64,000 nt of DNA from Phenylobacterium sp. (GCA_004799545.1 SSMU01000024.1:18872-82871); one strand, 5' to 3'. Positions 19,501 to 27,957 are shown, numbered from the stretch's first letter. A program made the numbers and translations. The notes: a model not told the origin generated them from the sequence alone.

Positions 19501-20813
19501 GCTCCACGTCCGCCGGCCCCCGCCAGCTTCACGTCGAGGCCGAGGTCGCCCTTGCCATAGGTCAGGATCACCGGCCCGTTCGCCCGCTCCAGCCCATAGC
19601 CGCCGAGCCCCAGCTTCGCGAGGCTCGCCTGGCCCGCGAACCGCCAGCTGGACTTCACCTGGCTCACCACCCCGGCCAGCCGCGCCGGCCCCAGCGTCGG
19701 TCCGCCGGTGATCCGCGACAGGGCCTGGGTCTGGGCTGTCACCTGCACGCCCTGCGGCCCGATCGTCCGCTTCCCGAGGTCGCCGAGGCCCGCGGCGCTG
19801 ACCGTCAGGTTCTCGGCGGCCACCTGGGCCTGCAGGGCGAACAGGTCCGGCCCCGACCGTCGCCCGGCGATCTGGAACCGCGCCTCCGGCCCGAACCGCC
19901 CGGCATAGGCCGCGGTCAACCGGGACGCCGTCAGCGACAGCCGGCCGCTCGCCTGGCCGGAGTCCTTGGTCCAGGCGCCCTGGGCCTCCAGCGGCTTGGC
20001 GGCGCCGGTGAAGCCCGCCGCCGTGAACCGGCCCTGCGACAGCTGCCCACTCGCCGCCACCTTCAGGGCGAACGGCTGGTTGGCCGGCAGGCCCACCGCC
20101 CCGGCCAGCGCCCCGCCGCGCGCCTCCACCGCATCCACCTGCACCACCAGCGGCTTGTTCGGCTCCACGTCGTAGTCGAGGTTCAGGTGGTCGCCGGGCC
20201 GCAGCACGCTCGCCGCCCGCACCCGCGCGCTCATCCCGCCGCTGCGCGCCACGTGCAGGTTGAAGTCCAGGTCATAGACCCCGCGCTGGTAGCTGAACTC
20301 CGGCATCAGCTCGAGCCGCCCGTGGGCGTGGTCGATGTGGAAGGAGACCGGCAGGCCGGTGTCCTCGCCCCCCGCCGCGCTCAGCGACGGCCGGCGGATC
20401 AGCTTGAGGTCCTGCACCTCGATGTCGTCGGCCTGGAAGTTGCGGCGCAGCAGTTCGAGGTAGCGCCATTTGAGCCGCACGTTGTCGGCCTCCAGCCACA
20501 CCCCCTGCTCGTCGCGCAGGGTCAGCTTGCCGATGGTCAGGTCGCTCCAGATGTCGCCGGTCAGGCCCTCGACGTTCAGTCGCCCGAAGCGGCCGACCTT
20601 CAGGCCATTGCTGGCCGCCTGGATCAGCAGCCGCGCCTGCGGGATCAGCACCCCGTAGCGCATCGCCGCCAGCAGGCCGCCCAGCACCGCCAGGGCGGCG
20701 ATGCAGACGATCAGGATCAGGCTCGGCGCCGAGCGCTTGGCGGCCTCGGCCACCTCATGCACCACCTCGGCGGCGTCGTGGACCAGGTCGTGATGGTCGT
20801 GGTGGTCGCTCAA
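16593..20813 (-). CDS. tamB: Translocation and assembly module protein TamB (DUF490)
   Basis: The 1406-residue protein has a His/Asp-rich cytoplasmic start, one signal-anchor helix (about 32-52), and then a very long periplasmic beta-rich body. It ends with the conserved TamB domain (last about 350 residues, including VRGDYDFAGKRFEFDP and PSLPSDEILSQVLFG). TamB is thought to form a hydrophobic groove spanning the periplasm that works with TamA in outer-membrane protein or lipid transport. The start codon is TTG at 20813 and overlaps the tamA stop (TTGA), so translation is coupled. The high GC content creates a long antisense open frame that is not a gene. Confidence 0.95.
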   Translation of the reverse strand: MSDHHDHHDLVHDAAEVVHEVAEAAKRSAPSLILIVCIAALAVLGGLLAAMRYGVLIPQARLLIQAASNGLKVGRFGRLNVEGLTGDIWSDLTIGKLTLRDEQGVWLEADNVRLKWRYLELLRRNFQADDIEVQDLKLIRRPSLSAAGGEDTGLPVSFHIDHAHGRLELMPEFSYQRGVYDLDFNLHVARSGGMSARVRAASVLRPGDHLNLDYDVEPNKPLVVQVDAVEARGGALAGAVGLPANQPFALKVAASGQLSQGRFTAAGFTGAAKPLEAQGAWTKDSGQASGRLSLTASRLTAAYAGRFGPEARFQIAGRRSGPDLFALQAQVAAENLTVSAAGLGDLGKRTIGPQGVQVTAQTQALSRITGGPTLGPARLAGVVSQVKSSWRFAGQASLAKLGLGGYGLERANGPVILTYGKGDLGLDVKLAGAGGRGAGFVGAVLGAAPRANFEGAKLADGRLELRKLEVAGAGLKLAASGGRGLLGGLSFKGQATAANLAAARSGAAGSASASWSASQGRAGQPWALSLDARAEKFATGWPELDRLLGPRPQLTAKANVQGRRVSVGSASLSGAALQAGAAGVLSPDGGLSFKIDWTASGPFQAGPVEIAGKAKGSGALTGTLGAPKADLMAHLDSIAAPRLPLKDALVTLTFQRRPDGAAGVVAATATSPYGPARGRAAFRFPEGGLDLTEVSVDAGGLKAAGGLSLRHNAPSAADLDLTITRGAFLDAGKVAGHVRIAEAGGARANLNLTAENARLPGSDIVLTTARLTADGSTARLPYALTAQGTSPQGRWAASGRGLLAEAQPGWSATFDGSGKLGGRDLRTLETAVLRFGGPERSAKLRLAASDGGRIDVDGRMTDQATDIRAQVVGLGLQMLDEDFAGKVDATLSLQGRGARLDGTLDAKLAGARGRGAPAASGVDGTVRGRLAGDALTLSATAANAQGLQANAELTLPAATSAAPFRIAIAEQQPMHGKFFASGEVRPLWDLLVGGDRSLAGKVRTEGTLSGTLAAPRAAGDVAVDDGRFDDGQTGLSLRQVSLRAAFAESAVEVTQASGVDGHGGAVTGSGRISLQRDGTSSFRLNLKAFRLIDNEQATASASGQATIDRTADGRVRLAGALTIDQATVAAKLPTPSGVVAMEVVEKNRPAELPSALRAADEGGGDRWALDVALRSPGGVLLKGRGLNVELALDAHVGGTVSHPQLSGVARVVRGDYDFAGKRFEFDPTSTVYLSTDADEIRLELLATRDDPTLTANVRIRGTAARPEITLTSSPSLPSDEILSQVLFGQSASQLSGGQAAELASALSSMAGGGGLDFIGNLRTFAGLDRLALGGGTGGGVSIAGGKYLTNNVYLEIAGGGREGPSAQVEWRLKNHLSIISKLGGQVDPQGSSQGGGSLAIRWRTDY

Positions 20814-22591
20814 AACGCCTGCCCGATGCTGACGTAGACCTGGACCGGCGCGCCGCCGTGGCGCCCGCTGACCGGCGTCGCCACGTCCACCCGGATCGGC
20901 CCGAAGCCCAGATTGTAGCGCACGCCGACGCCGGCCCCGACGCCCACGTCCTGCGCGGCAGGGAGGCTGTGGTCACCGATCAGGCCGGCGTCGACGAAGC
21001 CCACCACGCCCCATTTCTGCGTCAGCTGATGGCGCAGCTCCACGGAGCCCTCCGCCAGCGACAGGCCGCCCTGGGGTGTGTTGTCGGTGAGCCTCGGCCC
21101 CACCGCCTGATAGGCGAAGCCGCGCACCGAGCCGCCGCCGCCGGCGAAGAACCGCTGCGGCGCGGGGATGTCGGCCACCGTGCCGTTGACGATCGAGCCC
21201 AGGTGCGCGCGGAGCGCCAGCACGGTCTTCGCATCGGCGCCGAACGGCCAGTAGATCGAGCCCTGGCTCTGCAGCTTCAGGTACGGCACCGTCCCCTTGC
21301 CGGCCAGGAGCGTCGGCTCGACCCGGGCGCTGACCCGCCAGCCGCTGGTCGGGTTGAGGGGATCGTTGGAGCGGTCCAGGGCCAGTTCCGCCAGGGCGCC
21401 CAGCGTCGCGATGTCGCGGCCGAGCGAGCTCAGCGTGCCGGGCTTGAGCTCCTCGCTGCGGCTGAGGTCGAACGACACGCCGAGCGTCAGGTAGGAGGTC
21501 TTGGTGAAATGCCGCTGGGCGTCGGCGTGGCCGCCAAACCCGGTGGCGTCATAGGCGTCGGTGGTCAGCTTGTAGGCGGCGAGCTCGGTGGACAGCGTCT
21601 GGTCGGGCGTCCGCCAGTGCGGCAGGCTCAGGTCGACGCCGACGCGGCTGTCCAGCTTCGACTCGCGGGCGAATAACGACAGGGTGTCGGCCCGGCCCAG
21701 CACGTCATAGGTGGTCCAGGTGACATCGGCGCCCGGCCCCTCGTTGGTGCCATAGCTGGCGCCCAGCGACACCGTGCGCCGCTTGCGCTCAGCCAGGCTG
21801 ACCACCACCGGCCTCAGGCCGTCCGGCGTCAGCTGGGTGTCGGGCGCCAGGCCCACGGTCACGGAGTCGTAGACCCCGGTGTCCAGCAGCCGCCGCTCCA
21901 GCTGCGCCACGTCGTTCGGATCGTAGAGCTCGCCCGTCTTCCAGGGGGCCAGGTGCTGCAGCCAGTCCAGGCGGGTGCGCCCGTTGGTGGTCAGCTTGAT
22001 CCCGTCGAGCCGCGACAGGGATCCGGCGGTGAGCCGGTAGGTCGCCTGCACCGTTCGGTCGGCGTGGTCGACCACCACCTCCCGGCCCTGGGCCTTCACG
22101 TCGGCGTAGCCGCGCTTCTGCACCGCCGCCACCGCCCGGCCCTCGGCGGCGACCACGTCGGCGGCGCGGCCCGGCGCGCCGGGCTTCAGCGCCAGGGCGC
22201 CTTCCGCCCCGGTGATGGTGTCGACGTCGGGGGGGGCGCCCACCCATTCGATCTTCGGCGCGGCCAGGGTGAAGCGCGGGCCGGGCGCGATCTGCACCGC
22301 GGGGGCCGGCGCATCCCCCTCGCCCACCTCCGGTTCGACGACGGCGGCGTAGTAGCCCTCGGAGCGCAGCACCGCGAGCGCGTCCTCGGCGGCGCCGTCG
22401 GCGCGCCTGCGGGCCTCGAAACGGTTGTCGATCGGTCGGTCGCTGTCGCCGATGGCGCGGACGATCGCGGCGCGCAGGCCGGGATCCAGGTCGCCCAGCA
22501 CGGCCGCGCGGGGCTGGGCCGCCCAGGCCGGAGGCGCGGCGGTCGCGACGCACATGGCCGCCGCAGCGGCGGCGTAGAGCAGTCGACCCAA
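20810..22591 (-). CDS. tamA: Outer-membrane autotransporter assembly protein TamA (BamA/Omp85 family)
   Basis: The 593-residue protein has a Sec signal peptide (about 1-24, ending AWA), then POTRA domains (about 30-260). The C-terminal 16-strand Omp85 barrel carries the conserved VRGFAYQ-type motif (GGGGSVRGF near 490) and ends in a terminal phenylalanine (IGQAF). It is inserted in the outer membrane and pairs with TamB. The only full-length start is TTG at 22591, with GAGG just upstream; starting at the later Met13 would damage the signal peptide. The tamA-tamB order with an overlap is typical. Confidence 0.95.
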   Translation of the reverse strand: MGRLLYAAAAAAMCVATAAPPAWAAQPRAAVLGDLDPGLRAAIVRAIGDSDRPIDNRFEARRRADGAAEDALAVLRSEGYYAAVVEPEVGEGDAPAPAVQIAPGPRFTLAAPKIEWVGAPPDVDTITGAEGALALKPGAPGRAADVVAAEGRAVAAVQKRGYADVKAQGREVVVDHADRTVQATYRLTAGSLSRLDGIKLTTNGRTRLDWLQHLAPWKTGELYDPNDVAQLERRLLDTGVYDSVTVGLAPDTQLTPDGLRPVVVSLAERKRRTVSLGASYGTNEGPGADVTWTTYDVLGRADTLSLFARESKLDSRVGVDLSLPHWRTPDQTLSTELAAYKLTTDAYDATGFGGHADAQRHFTKTSYLTLGVSFDLSRSEELKPGTLSSLGRDIATLGALAELALDRSNDPLNPTSGWRVSARVEPTLLAGKGTVPYLKLQSQGSIYWPFGADAKTVLALRAHLGSIVNGTVADIPAPQRFFAGGGGSVRGFAYQAVGPRLTDNTPQGGLSLAEGSVELRHQLTQKWGVVGFVDAGLIGDHSLPAAQDVGVGAGVGVRYNLGFGPIRVDVATPVSGRHGGAPVQVYVSIGQAF

Positions 22592-22682
22592 GCCTCGAAT
22601 CCTCGCCTGCCCCCTCGCCGGGTTTAGACTGCGCCGCGGGGTGCTGTCACCCGCCCGGCCGCGCGGCGCGATCAGGCGAGGC

Positions 22683-23090
22683 TCACCAGGCGCCGACCTC
22701 GCGCAGCTGCCGCGCCAGTTCCGGCGGCACGTCGCCGAACGCCTCGCGCGAGAGGTCGGCGGGGGCGTCCTTGCCGTCGAGGTAGCGCCAGCCCTGGAAG
22801 GCGCGGCGGGGCGTCGGGACCACGCGGACCACGTCCTCGTCGAGGGTCACCTCGCAGCGGGCGTTCACGCCCTCCCCCACCGTCTGCACGTCGAGCACCA
22901 GCTGGCGGCAGAGGATCGTCCCCTTGAACACCCGGAACACCGAGCCGCCGTCGACCATCTCCGCCGCCCGCTTGGGCGTCTGGCGGGTGCGCAGCACCCA
23001 CGGCTGGCCGGGCTGGTAGGTCTTCCGCCACTCGACGAGCTCTTCCACCGTGTCGCAGCCAACGCAGAGCTTGATCATGTGCAGGGCCAT
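22683..23090 (-). CDS. DUF1489 family protein
   Basis: The 135-residue protein (MALHMIKLCVG...) matches the DUF1489 family, found almost only in alphaproteobacteria and without a known function. The central segment TRQTPKRAAEMVDGGSVFRVF and the C-terminal PRRAFQGWRYL are characteristic. It is basic and soluble, without a signal peptide. It follows the enoyl-CoA hydratase gene on the same strand with a 56-base gap, so it could be co-transcribed. No catalytic motif is evident. Confidence 0.85.
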   Translation of the reverse strand: MALHMIKLCVGCDTVEELVEWRKTYQPGQPWVLRTRQTPKRAAEMVDGGSVFRVFKGTILCRQLVLDVQTVGEGVNARCEVTLDEDVVRVVPTPRRAFQGWRYLDGKDAPADLSREAFGDVPPELARQLREVGAW

Positions 23091-23146
23091 GGCCCTGGAT
23101 AAGGCGCCTCGCGGCGGTTTGGCCAGTGCGTCCGGTAGCCCCAGCC

Positions 23147-23986
23147 CTACTCCGCCCAGCGCGGCTTGCGGCGATCCAGGAAGGCTTGCACGCCCTCCTG
23201 GCCCTCCTCCCCCACCCGGGCGGCGGCGATCCGCTTGGCGGTCAGCTCCATCAGGTTGTGGTCGATCTCGCGGGCGTAGACGTCGCTGACCAGCCGCTTG
23301 GCGTCGGCCATGGCGTCCGGCGCACAGGCCAGCACCTCGCGGGCGATCCGCGCCTTGGCCGCCTCCAACGCCGCCGCGTCGGCCACCACCTCGGTGATCA
23401 GGCCGATCTTCTCGGCGTGGTCGGCGTCGAACACCCGGGCCGAGGCGAACAGGCCGCGCGCCGCCCGGGGCCCGATGGCGCCAACCACATAGGGGCTGAT
23501 CACGCCGGGGATCAGGCCCAGGCGCACCTCGGAGAAGCTGAAGTTCGCGCCCCGCACGGCGATCGCCAGGTCGCAGGCCGCCGCCAGCCCCGCCCCGCCG
23601 CCGAACGCCCCGCCCTCGACCAAGGCCACGGTGAGCGCCGGCAGGTCCCACAGCCGCTTGAGCATGGCGGCCAGCGCCATGGCGTCGTCGCGGTTGTCGG
23701 CCTCCGTGAGCGTGATCGATTCGCGCATCCAGGCCAGGTCGGCGCCGGCGCTGAACGTGCCGCCCGCGCCGCGCAGGAACACCACCCGCACCCCCTCCGC
23801 GCCGGCCAGGGTCTCGAAGGCCTGGTCCAGGGCCGCGATCAGGTCGGGATCGAAGGCGTTCTTCCGCGCCGGCCGGTTCATGATCACCGTCGCGGCGCCC
23901 GCCTCCGTCGCCTCTATGCGCACCAGGTCCGAGGTCGCATTGGTGTCGGGGACCTCGACAAGCGGATCGGCGATGGGATTGGTCAT
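23147..23986 (-). CDS. Enoyl-CoA hydratase/isomerase (LiuC-like)
   Basis: The 279-residue crotonase-fold protein has the oxyanion-hole motifs GAGGTFSAGADLAWMRE and EGGAFGGGAGLAAACDLAIA. The latter is the form seen in methylglutaconyl-CoA hydratases (LiuC/AtuE group). With isovaleryl-CoA dehydrogenase encoded 2.8 kb away, a role in leucine catabolism is plausible but not proven. The ATG at 23986 has GGAG about 7 bases upstream and gives the standard length. An open upstream extension to 24175 is unsupported. It is divergent from the patatin-like gene. Confidence 0.85.
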   Translation of the reverse strand: MTNPIADPLVEVPDTNATSDLVRIEATEAGAATVIMNRPARKNAFDPDLIAALDQAFETLAGAEGVRVVFLRGAGGTFSAGADLAWMRESITLTEADNRDDAMALAAMLKRLWDLPALTVALVEGGAFGGGAGLAAACDLAIAVRGANFSFSEVRLGLIPGVISPYVVGAIGPRAARGLFASARVFDADHAEKIGLITEVVADAAALEAAKARIAREVLACAPDAMADAKRLVSDVYAREIDHNLMELTAKRIAAARVGEEGQEGVQAFLDRRKPRWAE

Positions 23987-24095
23987 GGCAGGCTCCTCGC
24001 AACTCATCTGGGTCGAGGGATCAACGCCGAAAGGACGCAGGCGGACCCCGCCGAGGTCGTAGCCCCGACTCTTTGCGCGCGCTAGGCTGCGCGCC

Positions 24096-25883
24096 GTGAC
24101 GGGCCTTCCTGAAATCCCGGACGATTCGGCGCTGGCGCGGCTCTTCAGCCAGGAGCGCGCGCAGGGCGAGGCCACGTGGTTCTCCCTGCCCGGCGGCCAG
24201 AAGCTCTATTCCGCGGGCGATCCGTCCGACCAGCTGTTCTTCCTGCGCACGGGCCGGCTGGGCGCCTTCCGCCGCGACGAGGGCCACGAGCCGCAGTTCC
24301 TGGGCGTCATCCGCCCCGGCGAGCCGGCCGGGGAGATGGCCCTGGTGGCCGGCGCGCCGCACTCGGCCGACGTGGTGGCGCTGCGGGATTCCGAGATCTT
24401 CGCCCTGCCGCGCGAGGTGTTCTTCGACGCCTGCGAGGCCGACGCCTCGGTGATGACCGAGCTGGCCCGCCTGATGATCCTGCGCACCCGCCAGGCCAGC
24501 AGCCGGGTGAGCATGGGCGAACCCTCGGTCTACGGTTTCCTGGCCATGGGCCAGCCGGGGGCGCTCCGGACGCTCGTCGAGCGGATCAGCGTCGAGATCG
24601 GCAAGCTCGGCTATTCGGTCACCTGCATCGGCGTGGAGGCGCAGCACGCCCCCACCGAATGGTTCTCCGACGTGGAGCGCACCCACGACTTCGTCCTCTA
24701 CCTGGCCGAAACCACCGACGGCGGCTGGCGCCACGCGGTGGCTCGCCAGGTGGACCGGCTGTTCCGGGTCGGCCGCGGCGACCGCAAGCCGCCGCGCAAG
24801 GAGATCGAGCCGCCGCCCGCCTCGCCGCTCACCGCCCAGCAGCTCGTCGACCTGATCCTCCTGCAGCCGTCGGACATCGATCGGCCGGTGGGGTCGGAGG
24901 CCTGGATGGACGCCGCCCAGCCGGCGCGGCTGTTCCACCTGCGCCGTGACAATGAGGGCGACCTGCAGCGCATCGCCCGCGTGCTCACCGGCCAGTCGGT
25001 GGGCCTGGTGCTCTCCGGCGGCGGCGCACGGGCCTACGCCCACGTGGGCGCCATCCGGGCGCTCCGCGAACGCAACATCCCCATCGACTTCGTGGCCGGG
25101 GTCTCCATGGGCGCGATCATCGCCGCCGGCGTCGCCATGGGCTGGGACGACGAGGAGCTCGACCGGCGCATCAAGGAGGCCTTCGTCAACACCAGCCCCC
25201 TGGCCGACATCGCCTTCCCCCTGCTCGCCCTGACCCATGGCCTGCAGGTGGCGGAGCGGCTGGCGCACCACTTCGGCGACACCGAGATCGCCGACCTCTG
25301 GCTGCCGTTCTTCTGCCTCTCCACCAACCTGACCACCGGCGCCTATCACCTGCATCGGCGCGGCCTGCTGCGCCGGGCGCTCCGGGCCTCGATCTCGCTC
25401 CCGGGCGTGCTGCCGCCGGCCACGGAAGACGGCGACGTGCTGGTGGACGGCGCGGTGCTGAAGAACTTCCCGGCCGACATGATGCGCGCCTGGCAGCTCG
25501 GACCGGTGGTGGGCGTCGACGTCACCTGGGGCCGCAGCATCACGGCCGAGGACGTCACCCGGCCCACCTCGGTCTGGAAGTGGCTGTGGTCCGGCGAATG
25601 GCGCAAGGGCCCGCCGATCGTCTCGCTGCTGATGCGCGCCGCCACCCTCTCGACCGGGCCGGACATCGCCGCCTCCCGGGCCGCCACCGACGTGCTGGTC
25701 CTGCCGGACGTCAGCTCCATCGAAATCCGCGACTGGAGCGCCTATGCGCCGGCGGTGGCCGAGGGCTACCGCACGATGATCGCCGCCCTCGACAAGCTCG
25801 ACCGTCCCGTCCAGGACCTGCGCCGCCGCGTCAGCCTGCAGGACCCCGCCCGCGCCAAGCCCGGCGCCATGGCCGCCGGCTGA
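24096..25883 (+). CDS. Patatin-like phospholipase with N-terminal cyclic-nucleotide-binding domain (NTE/RssA type)
   Basis: The 595-residue protein begins with a cNMP-binding beta-barrel (about 25-130, with EPAGEMALVAGAPHSADV). It then has a linker region (about 145-290) and a patatin domain with the glycine loop SGGGARAYAHVGA, nucleophile S337 in GVSMG, and D451 in VDGAV. These form the Ser-Asp dyad of patatin lipases and neuropathy-target esterases, which deacylate lysophospholipids. The start is GTG at 24096. No transmembrane segment is seen, so it is probably cytoplasmic or peripheral. The gene stands alone on this strand. Confidence 0.92.
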   Translation: MTGLPEIPDDSALARLFSQERAQGEATWFSLPGGQKLYSAGDPSDQLFFLRTGRLGAFRRDEGHEPQFLGVIRPGEPAGEMALVAGAPHSADVVALRDSEIFALPREVFFDACEADASVMTELARLMILRTRQASSRVSMGEPSVYGFLAMGQPGALRTLVERISVEIGKLGYSVTCIGVEAQHAPTEWFSDVERTHDFVLYLAETTDGGWRHAVARQVDRLFRVGRGDRKPPRKEIEPPPASPLTAQQLVDLILLQPSDIDRPVGSEAWMDAAQPARLFHLRRDNEGDLQRIARVLTGQSVGLVLSGGGARAYAHVGAIRALRERNIPIDFVAGVSMGAIIAAGVAMGWDDEELDRRIKEAFVNTSPLADIAFPLLALTHGLQVAERLAHHFGDTEIADLWLPFFCLSTNLTTGAYHLHRRGLLRRALRASISLPGVLPPATEDGDVLVDGAVLKNFPADMMRAWQLGPVVGVDVTWGRSITAEDVTRPTSVWKWLWSGEWRKGPPIVSLLMRAATLSTGPDIAASRAATDVLVLPDVSSIEIRDWSAYAPAVAEGYRTMIAALDKLDRPVQDLRRRVSLQDPARAKPGAMAAG

Positions 25884-25898
25884 AACCGAACGCCGCGT

Positions 25899-25927
25899 TT
25901 GCCGGACGCCGCAAACGGCCCCATATT
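25899..25927 (+). promoter_or_regulatory. Possible sigma-70 promoter of the 22-residue ORF
   Basis: TTGCCG (25899-25904) is followed after 17 bases by CATATT (25922-25927). A transcript would start near 25934 and have a leader of about 30 bases before the GTG at 25966. The -10 match is moderate, so this is only a candidate. Confidence 0.35.
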
Positions 25928-25950
25928 CAGGGCGTCCTGTTCAACAGCTG

Positions 25951-25965
25951 AAAGGAGGTGATCCA
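25951..25965 (+). promoter_or_regulatory. Extreme Shine-Dalgarno sequence of the 22-residue ORF
   Basis: AAAGGAGGTGATCCA (continuing with the G of the start codon) is the exact complement of the conserved 3' tail of alphaproteobacterial 16S rRNA, 16 bases in all. Ordinary genes in this window match four to six bases. GGAGG ends 7 bases before the GTG, which is an optimal spacing. Confidence 0.8.
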
Positions 25966-26034
25966 GTGTCTCATAGTTTCATCCGTAGTTCGGATACCGT
26001 GACCTGGACCTCCGCTTACGAGGTCCGCGCCTAA
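25966..26034 (+). CDS. 22-residue small protein with near-maximal ribosome binding site
   Basis: The GTG-initiated frame encodes MSHSFIRSSDTV followed by TWTSAYEVRA and a TAA stop. The product is hydrophilic, with one Trp, and has no signal peptide or membrane segment. Its reality rests on the 16-base anti-Shine-Dalgarno match at perfect spacing, a plausible promoter, and a strong GNRA-capped hairpin 50 bases after the stop. Together these look like a self-contained transcription unit. A 7-bp inverted repeat (GGACCTC at 26006-26012 with GAGGTCC at 26020-26026) lies within the frame. I do not recognise the peptide. It could be a leader peptide or an RNA gene that captures ribosomes, but no downstream gene on this strand would use a leader. 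Confidence 0.6.
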   Translation: MSHSFIRSSDTVTWTSAYEVRA

Positions 26035-26083
26035 GCCATCGGTTTGGCAAGGTCGCGGCGCCGCGCTGCGGTCCCGACTATGT

Positions 26084-26113
26084 GAAGGCCGCCCCAGCGA
26101 TGGGGCGGCCTTC
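26084..26113 (+). terminator. 13-bp perfect hairpin with GCGA tetraloop
   Basis: GAAGGCCGCCCCA (26084-26096) pairs perfectly with TGGGGCGGCCTTC (26101-26113) around a GCGA loop of the GNRA class. No long T run follows, so it is not a classical intrinsic terminator. It is nevertheless very stable and well placed to end the transcript of the 22-residue ORF. A CGCGGCGCCGCG palindrome (26054-26065) lies just before it. Confidence 0.6.
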
Positions 26114-26389
26114 TGCATGTCTGGGTATCGGCCTCGGGGTCGGCCTGGCCCTGGCCCCGGCCCCTTGTCGCGCGCCGCCCGGCGAGGTCAAGGCGACCCT
26201 CGCCCTGCGCGGCCCCTGACGAGGCGCGAATTATCTTTTTGACGTCGTTGGATGAAATCCGGCCGCTGGCGCGTTGTTAATCCCGGGAAGAGCCGCGACC
26301 GGCCAGGAGAGGCTCCTAGGAGTCTGCCGGGCGCGCACCCAGCAAGAGGGTCGCCGGCTGCGCTGGCGGCCCTCTTCGCAATATCCCGC
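26114..26389. other. Gene-free spacer with a second hairpin
   Basis: No convincing gene is present between the GNRA hairpin and the DUF3574 lipoprotein gene. A 12-bp stem with one G-T pair (26344-26355 with 26365-26376, 9-base loop) lies 13 bases beyond the stop of the lipoprotein gene and may end that minus-strand operon, although no T run follows on either strand. The stretch also has a slightly AT-richer patch near 26230-26245. Confidence 0.4.
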
Positions 26390-26794
26390 CTAGAGCGGGA
26401 CGCAGGAGGGCTGGGTGACCCGCACGACCGGATCCTGGGCGAAGCGCGCCTTGTAGGCCTGGCGCACGGCGTCCAGCCGCGGCCGGGCGTCGCCCTCCTT
26501 GGGCAGCACGATCAGCACCACCTTGGCGGCGTCGCGGATCTGGCGATCATCGCGGCCCTGCCACTGGCCGCCGCCGTCCAGCACCGTCAGCCCATCGGGG
26601 AATCGCGTGGTCAGCTCCTCGTCGACGAACTTGCGAAACGCCGCCTCCGAGACCCCGGGCCGGTCGGCCGCCTTGTGGCCGAAGAAGAACTGGGCGGTCC
26701 GCAGCCGCTCCTGGCCCACCGGGCACCGCCCGGCCGTCACGCTGGCGCATCCGGCCAGCAGCAACACCAGCAGGAGCGCCCCGGCCCGTCTCAT
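26390..26794 (-). CDS. DUF3574 family lipoprotein
   Basis: The 134-residue protein has a lipoprotein signal peptide with lipobox LLAGC (cleavage before C16). The mature domain matches DUF3574, with [23 protein letters not shown] and a C-terminal pair of strands ending PSCVPL. It is expected to be anchored to the inner or outer membrane; no function is known for the family. Its start overlaps the stop of the isovaleryl-CoA dehydrogenase gene (ATGA), so it is expressed with it. Confidence 0.85.
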   Translation of the reverse strand: MRRAGALLLVLLLAGCASVTAGRCPVGQERLRTAQFFFGHKAADRPGVSEAAFRKFVDEELTTRFPDGLTVLDGGGQWQGRDDRQIRDAAKVVLIVLPKEGDARPRLDAVRQAYKARFAQDPVVRVTQPSCVPL

Positions 26795-27957
26795 CCCCCG
26801 ATCAGCTCCCGTCCGATGAGGAACCGCCGGATCTCGTTGGTGCCGGCCCCGATGTCGTAGAGCTTGGCGTCGCGCAGGTAGCGCTCCACCGGATAGTCCT
26901 TGGTGTAGCCGGCCCCGCCCAGCGCCTGGATCGCCTCCAGCGCCACCTTCACCGCATTCTCGGACGCCATCAGGATCGCCCCCGCCGCATCGAACCGCGT
27001 GGTGTGGCCGGCGTCGCAGGCGCGGGCCACCGCATAGACATAGGCCCGGGCCGAATTGAGGGCCACGTACATGTCGGCGATCTTGCCCTGCATCAGCTGG
27101 AACGAGCCGATCGCCTTGCCGAACTGCTTGCGCTCGCGGACGTAGGGAAGCACGGCGTCCAGGCAGGCCTGCATGATGCCGATCGGGCCGCCCGACAGCA
27201 CCACCCGCTCGTAGTCGAGCCCGCTCATCAGCACGCCGACGCCGCCGTTCTCCGGCCCGATGACATTCTCGTCCGGCACCTCACAGTCCTCGAACACCAG
27301 CTCGCCGGTGTCGGAGCCGCGCATGCCCATCTTGTCCAGCTTCTGGCTGACGCTGAACCCCTTCATCCCCTTCTCGATCAGGAAGGCGGTGATGCCTTTG
27401 CTCTCCTGGCCAGGCGCGGTCTTGGCGTAGACCACCAGGGTGTCGGCGTGCGGCGCGTTGGTGATCCAGAACTTGGTGCCGTTCAGCACATAGCGGTCGC
27501 CCAGCCGCTCCGCCTTCAGCTTCATCGAGACCACGTCCGAGCCCGACCCGGCCTCGCTCATCGCCAGGGCGCCCACGTGCTCGCCGGAGACCAGCTTCGG
27601 CAGGTAGCGGGCCTTCTGCTCGTCGTTCCCCCAGCGGCGGATCTGGTTCACGCAGAGGTTCGAGTGCGCCCCATAGGAGAGCCCGACGGAGGCTGAGGCG
27701 CGGGACACCTCCTCCATCGCCACCACGTGCTCGAGATAGCCCAGGCCCAGGCCGCCATAGGTCTCCTCGACGGTGACCCCGTGCAGGCCGAGCTCGCCCA
27801 TCTGCGGCCACAGCTCGCGGGGGAAGAGGTTGTCGGCGTCGATGCGGGCGGCCAGCGGCGCGATCTTGTCGGCGGCGAAGCGGGCGGTGGTCTCGCGGAT
27901 CGCGTCCGCGGTCTCGCCCAGCCCGAACTCCAGCGAGGGTCCGTGATTGAGGATCAT
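26791..27957 (-). CDS. ivd: Isovaleryl-CoA dehydrogenase
   Basis: The 388-residue acyl-CoA dehydrogenase oxidises isovaleryl-CoA to 3-methylcrotonyl-CoA in leucine breakdown. FAD-binding motifs are [15 protein letters not shown] and [10 protein letters not shown]. The segment [15 protein letters not shown] carries the catalytic glutamate at the position specific to isovaleryl-CoA dehydrogenases rather than in the C-terminal region used by medium-chain enzymes. The C-terminal [19 protein letters not shown] is typical. In many relatives a methylcrotonyl-CoA carboxylase operon follows. Here a DUF3574 lipoprotein overlaps instead. Confidence 0.94.
   Translation of the reverse strand: MILNHGPSLEFGLGETADAIRETTARFAADKIAPLAARIDADNLFPRELWPQMGELGLHGVTVEETYGGLGLGYLEHVVAMEEVSRASASVGLSYGAHSNLCVNQIRRWGNDEQKARYLPKLVSGEHVGALAMSEAGSGSDVVSMKLKAERLGDRYVLNGTKFWITNAPHADTLVVYAKTAPGQESKGITAFLIEKGMKGFSVSQKLDKMGMRGSDTGELVFEDCEVPDENVIGPENGGVGVLMSGLDYERVVLSGGPIGIMQACLDAVLPYVRERKQFGKAIGSFQLMQGKIADMYVALNSARAYVYAVARACDAGHTTRFDAAGAILMASENAVKVALEAIQALGGAGYTKDYPVERYLRDAKLYDIGAGTNEIRRFLIGRELIGG

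Noticed and set aside
16962..20837. A 1291-codon open frame antisense to tamB
   Set aside because: It is a product of the high GC content and codon bias of tamB. The predicted protein is Arg/Gly/His-rich low complexity with no domain, and tamB is clearly the real gene.
25951..25966. A fragment of a 16S rRNA gene
   Set aside because: Only the 16 bases complementary to the 16S tail are present; no adjacent rRNA sequence is found on either strand, and a well-placed start codon follows.
26100..26219. A 39-codon frame with a hydrophobic Gly/Leu/Ala stretch starting inside the GNRA hairpin
   Set aside because: It has no ribosome binding site, its start is buried in a very stable stem, and it is rich in Ala, Gly and Pro as expected for GC-rich non-coding sequence.
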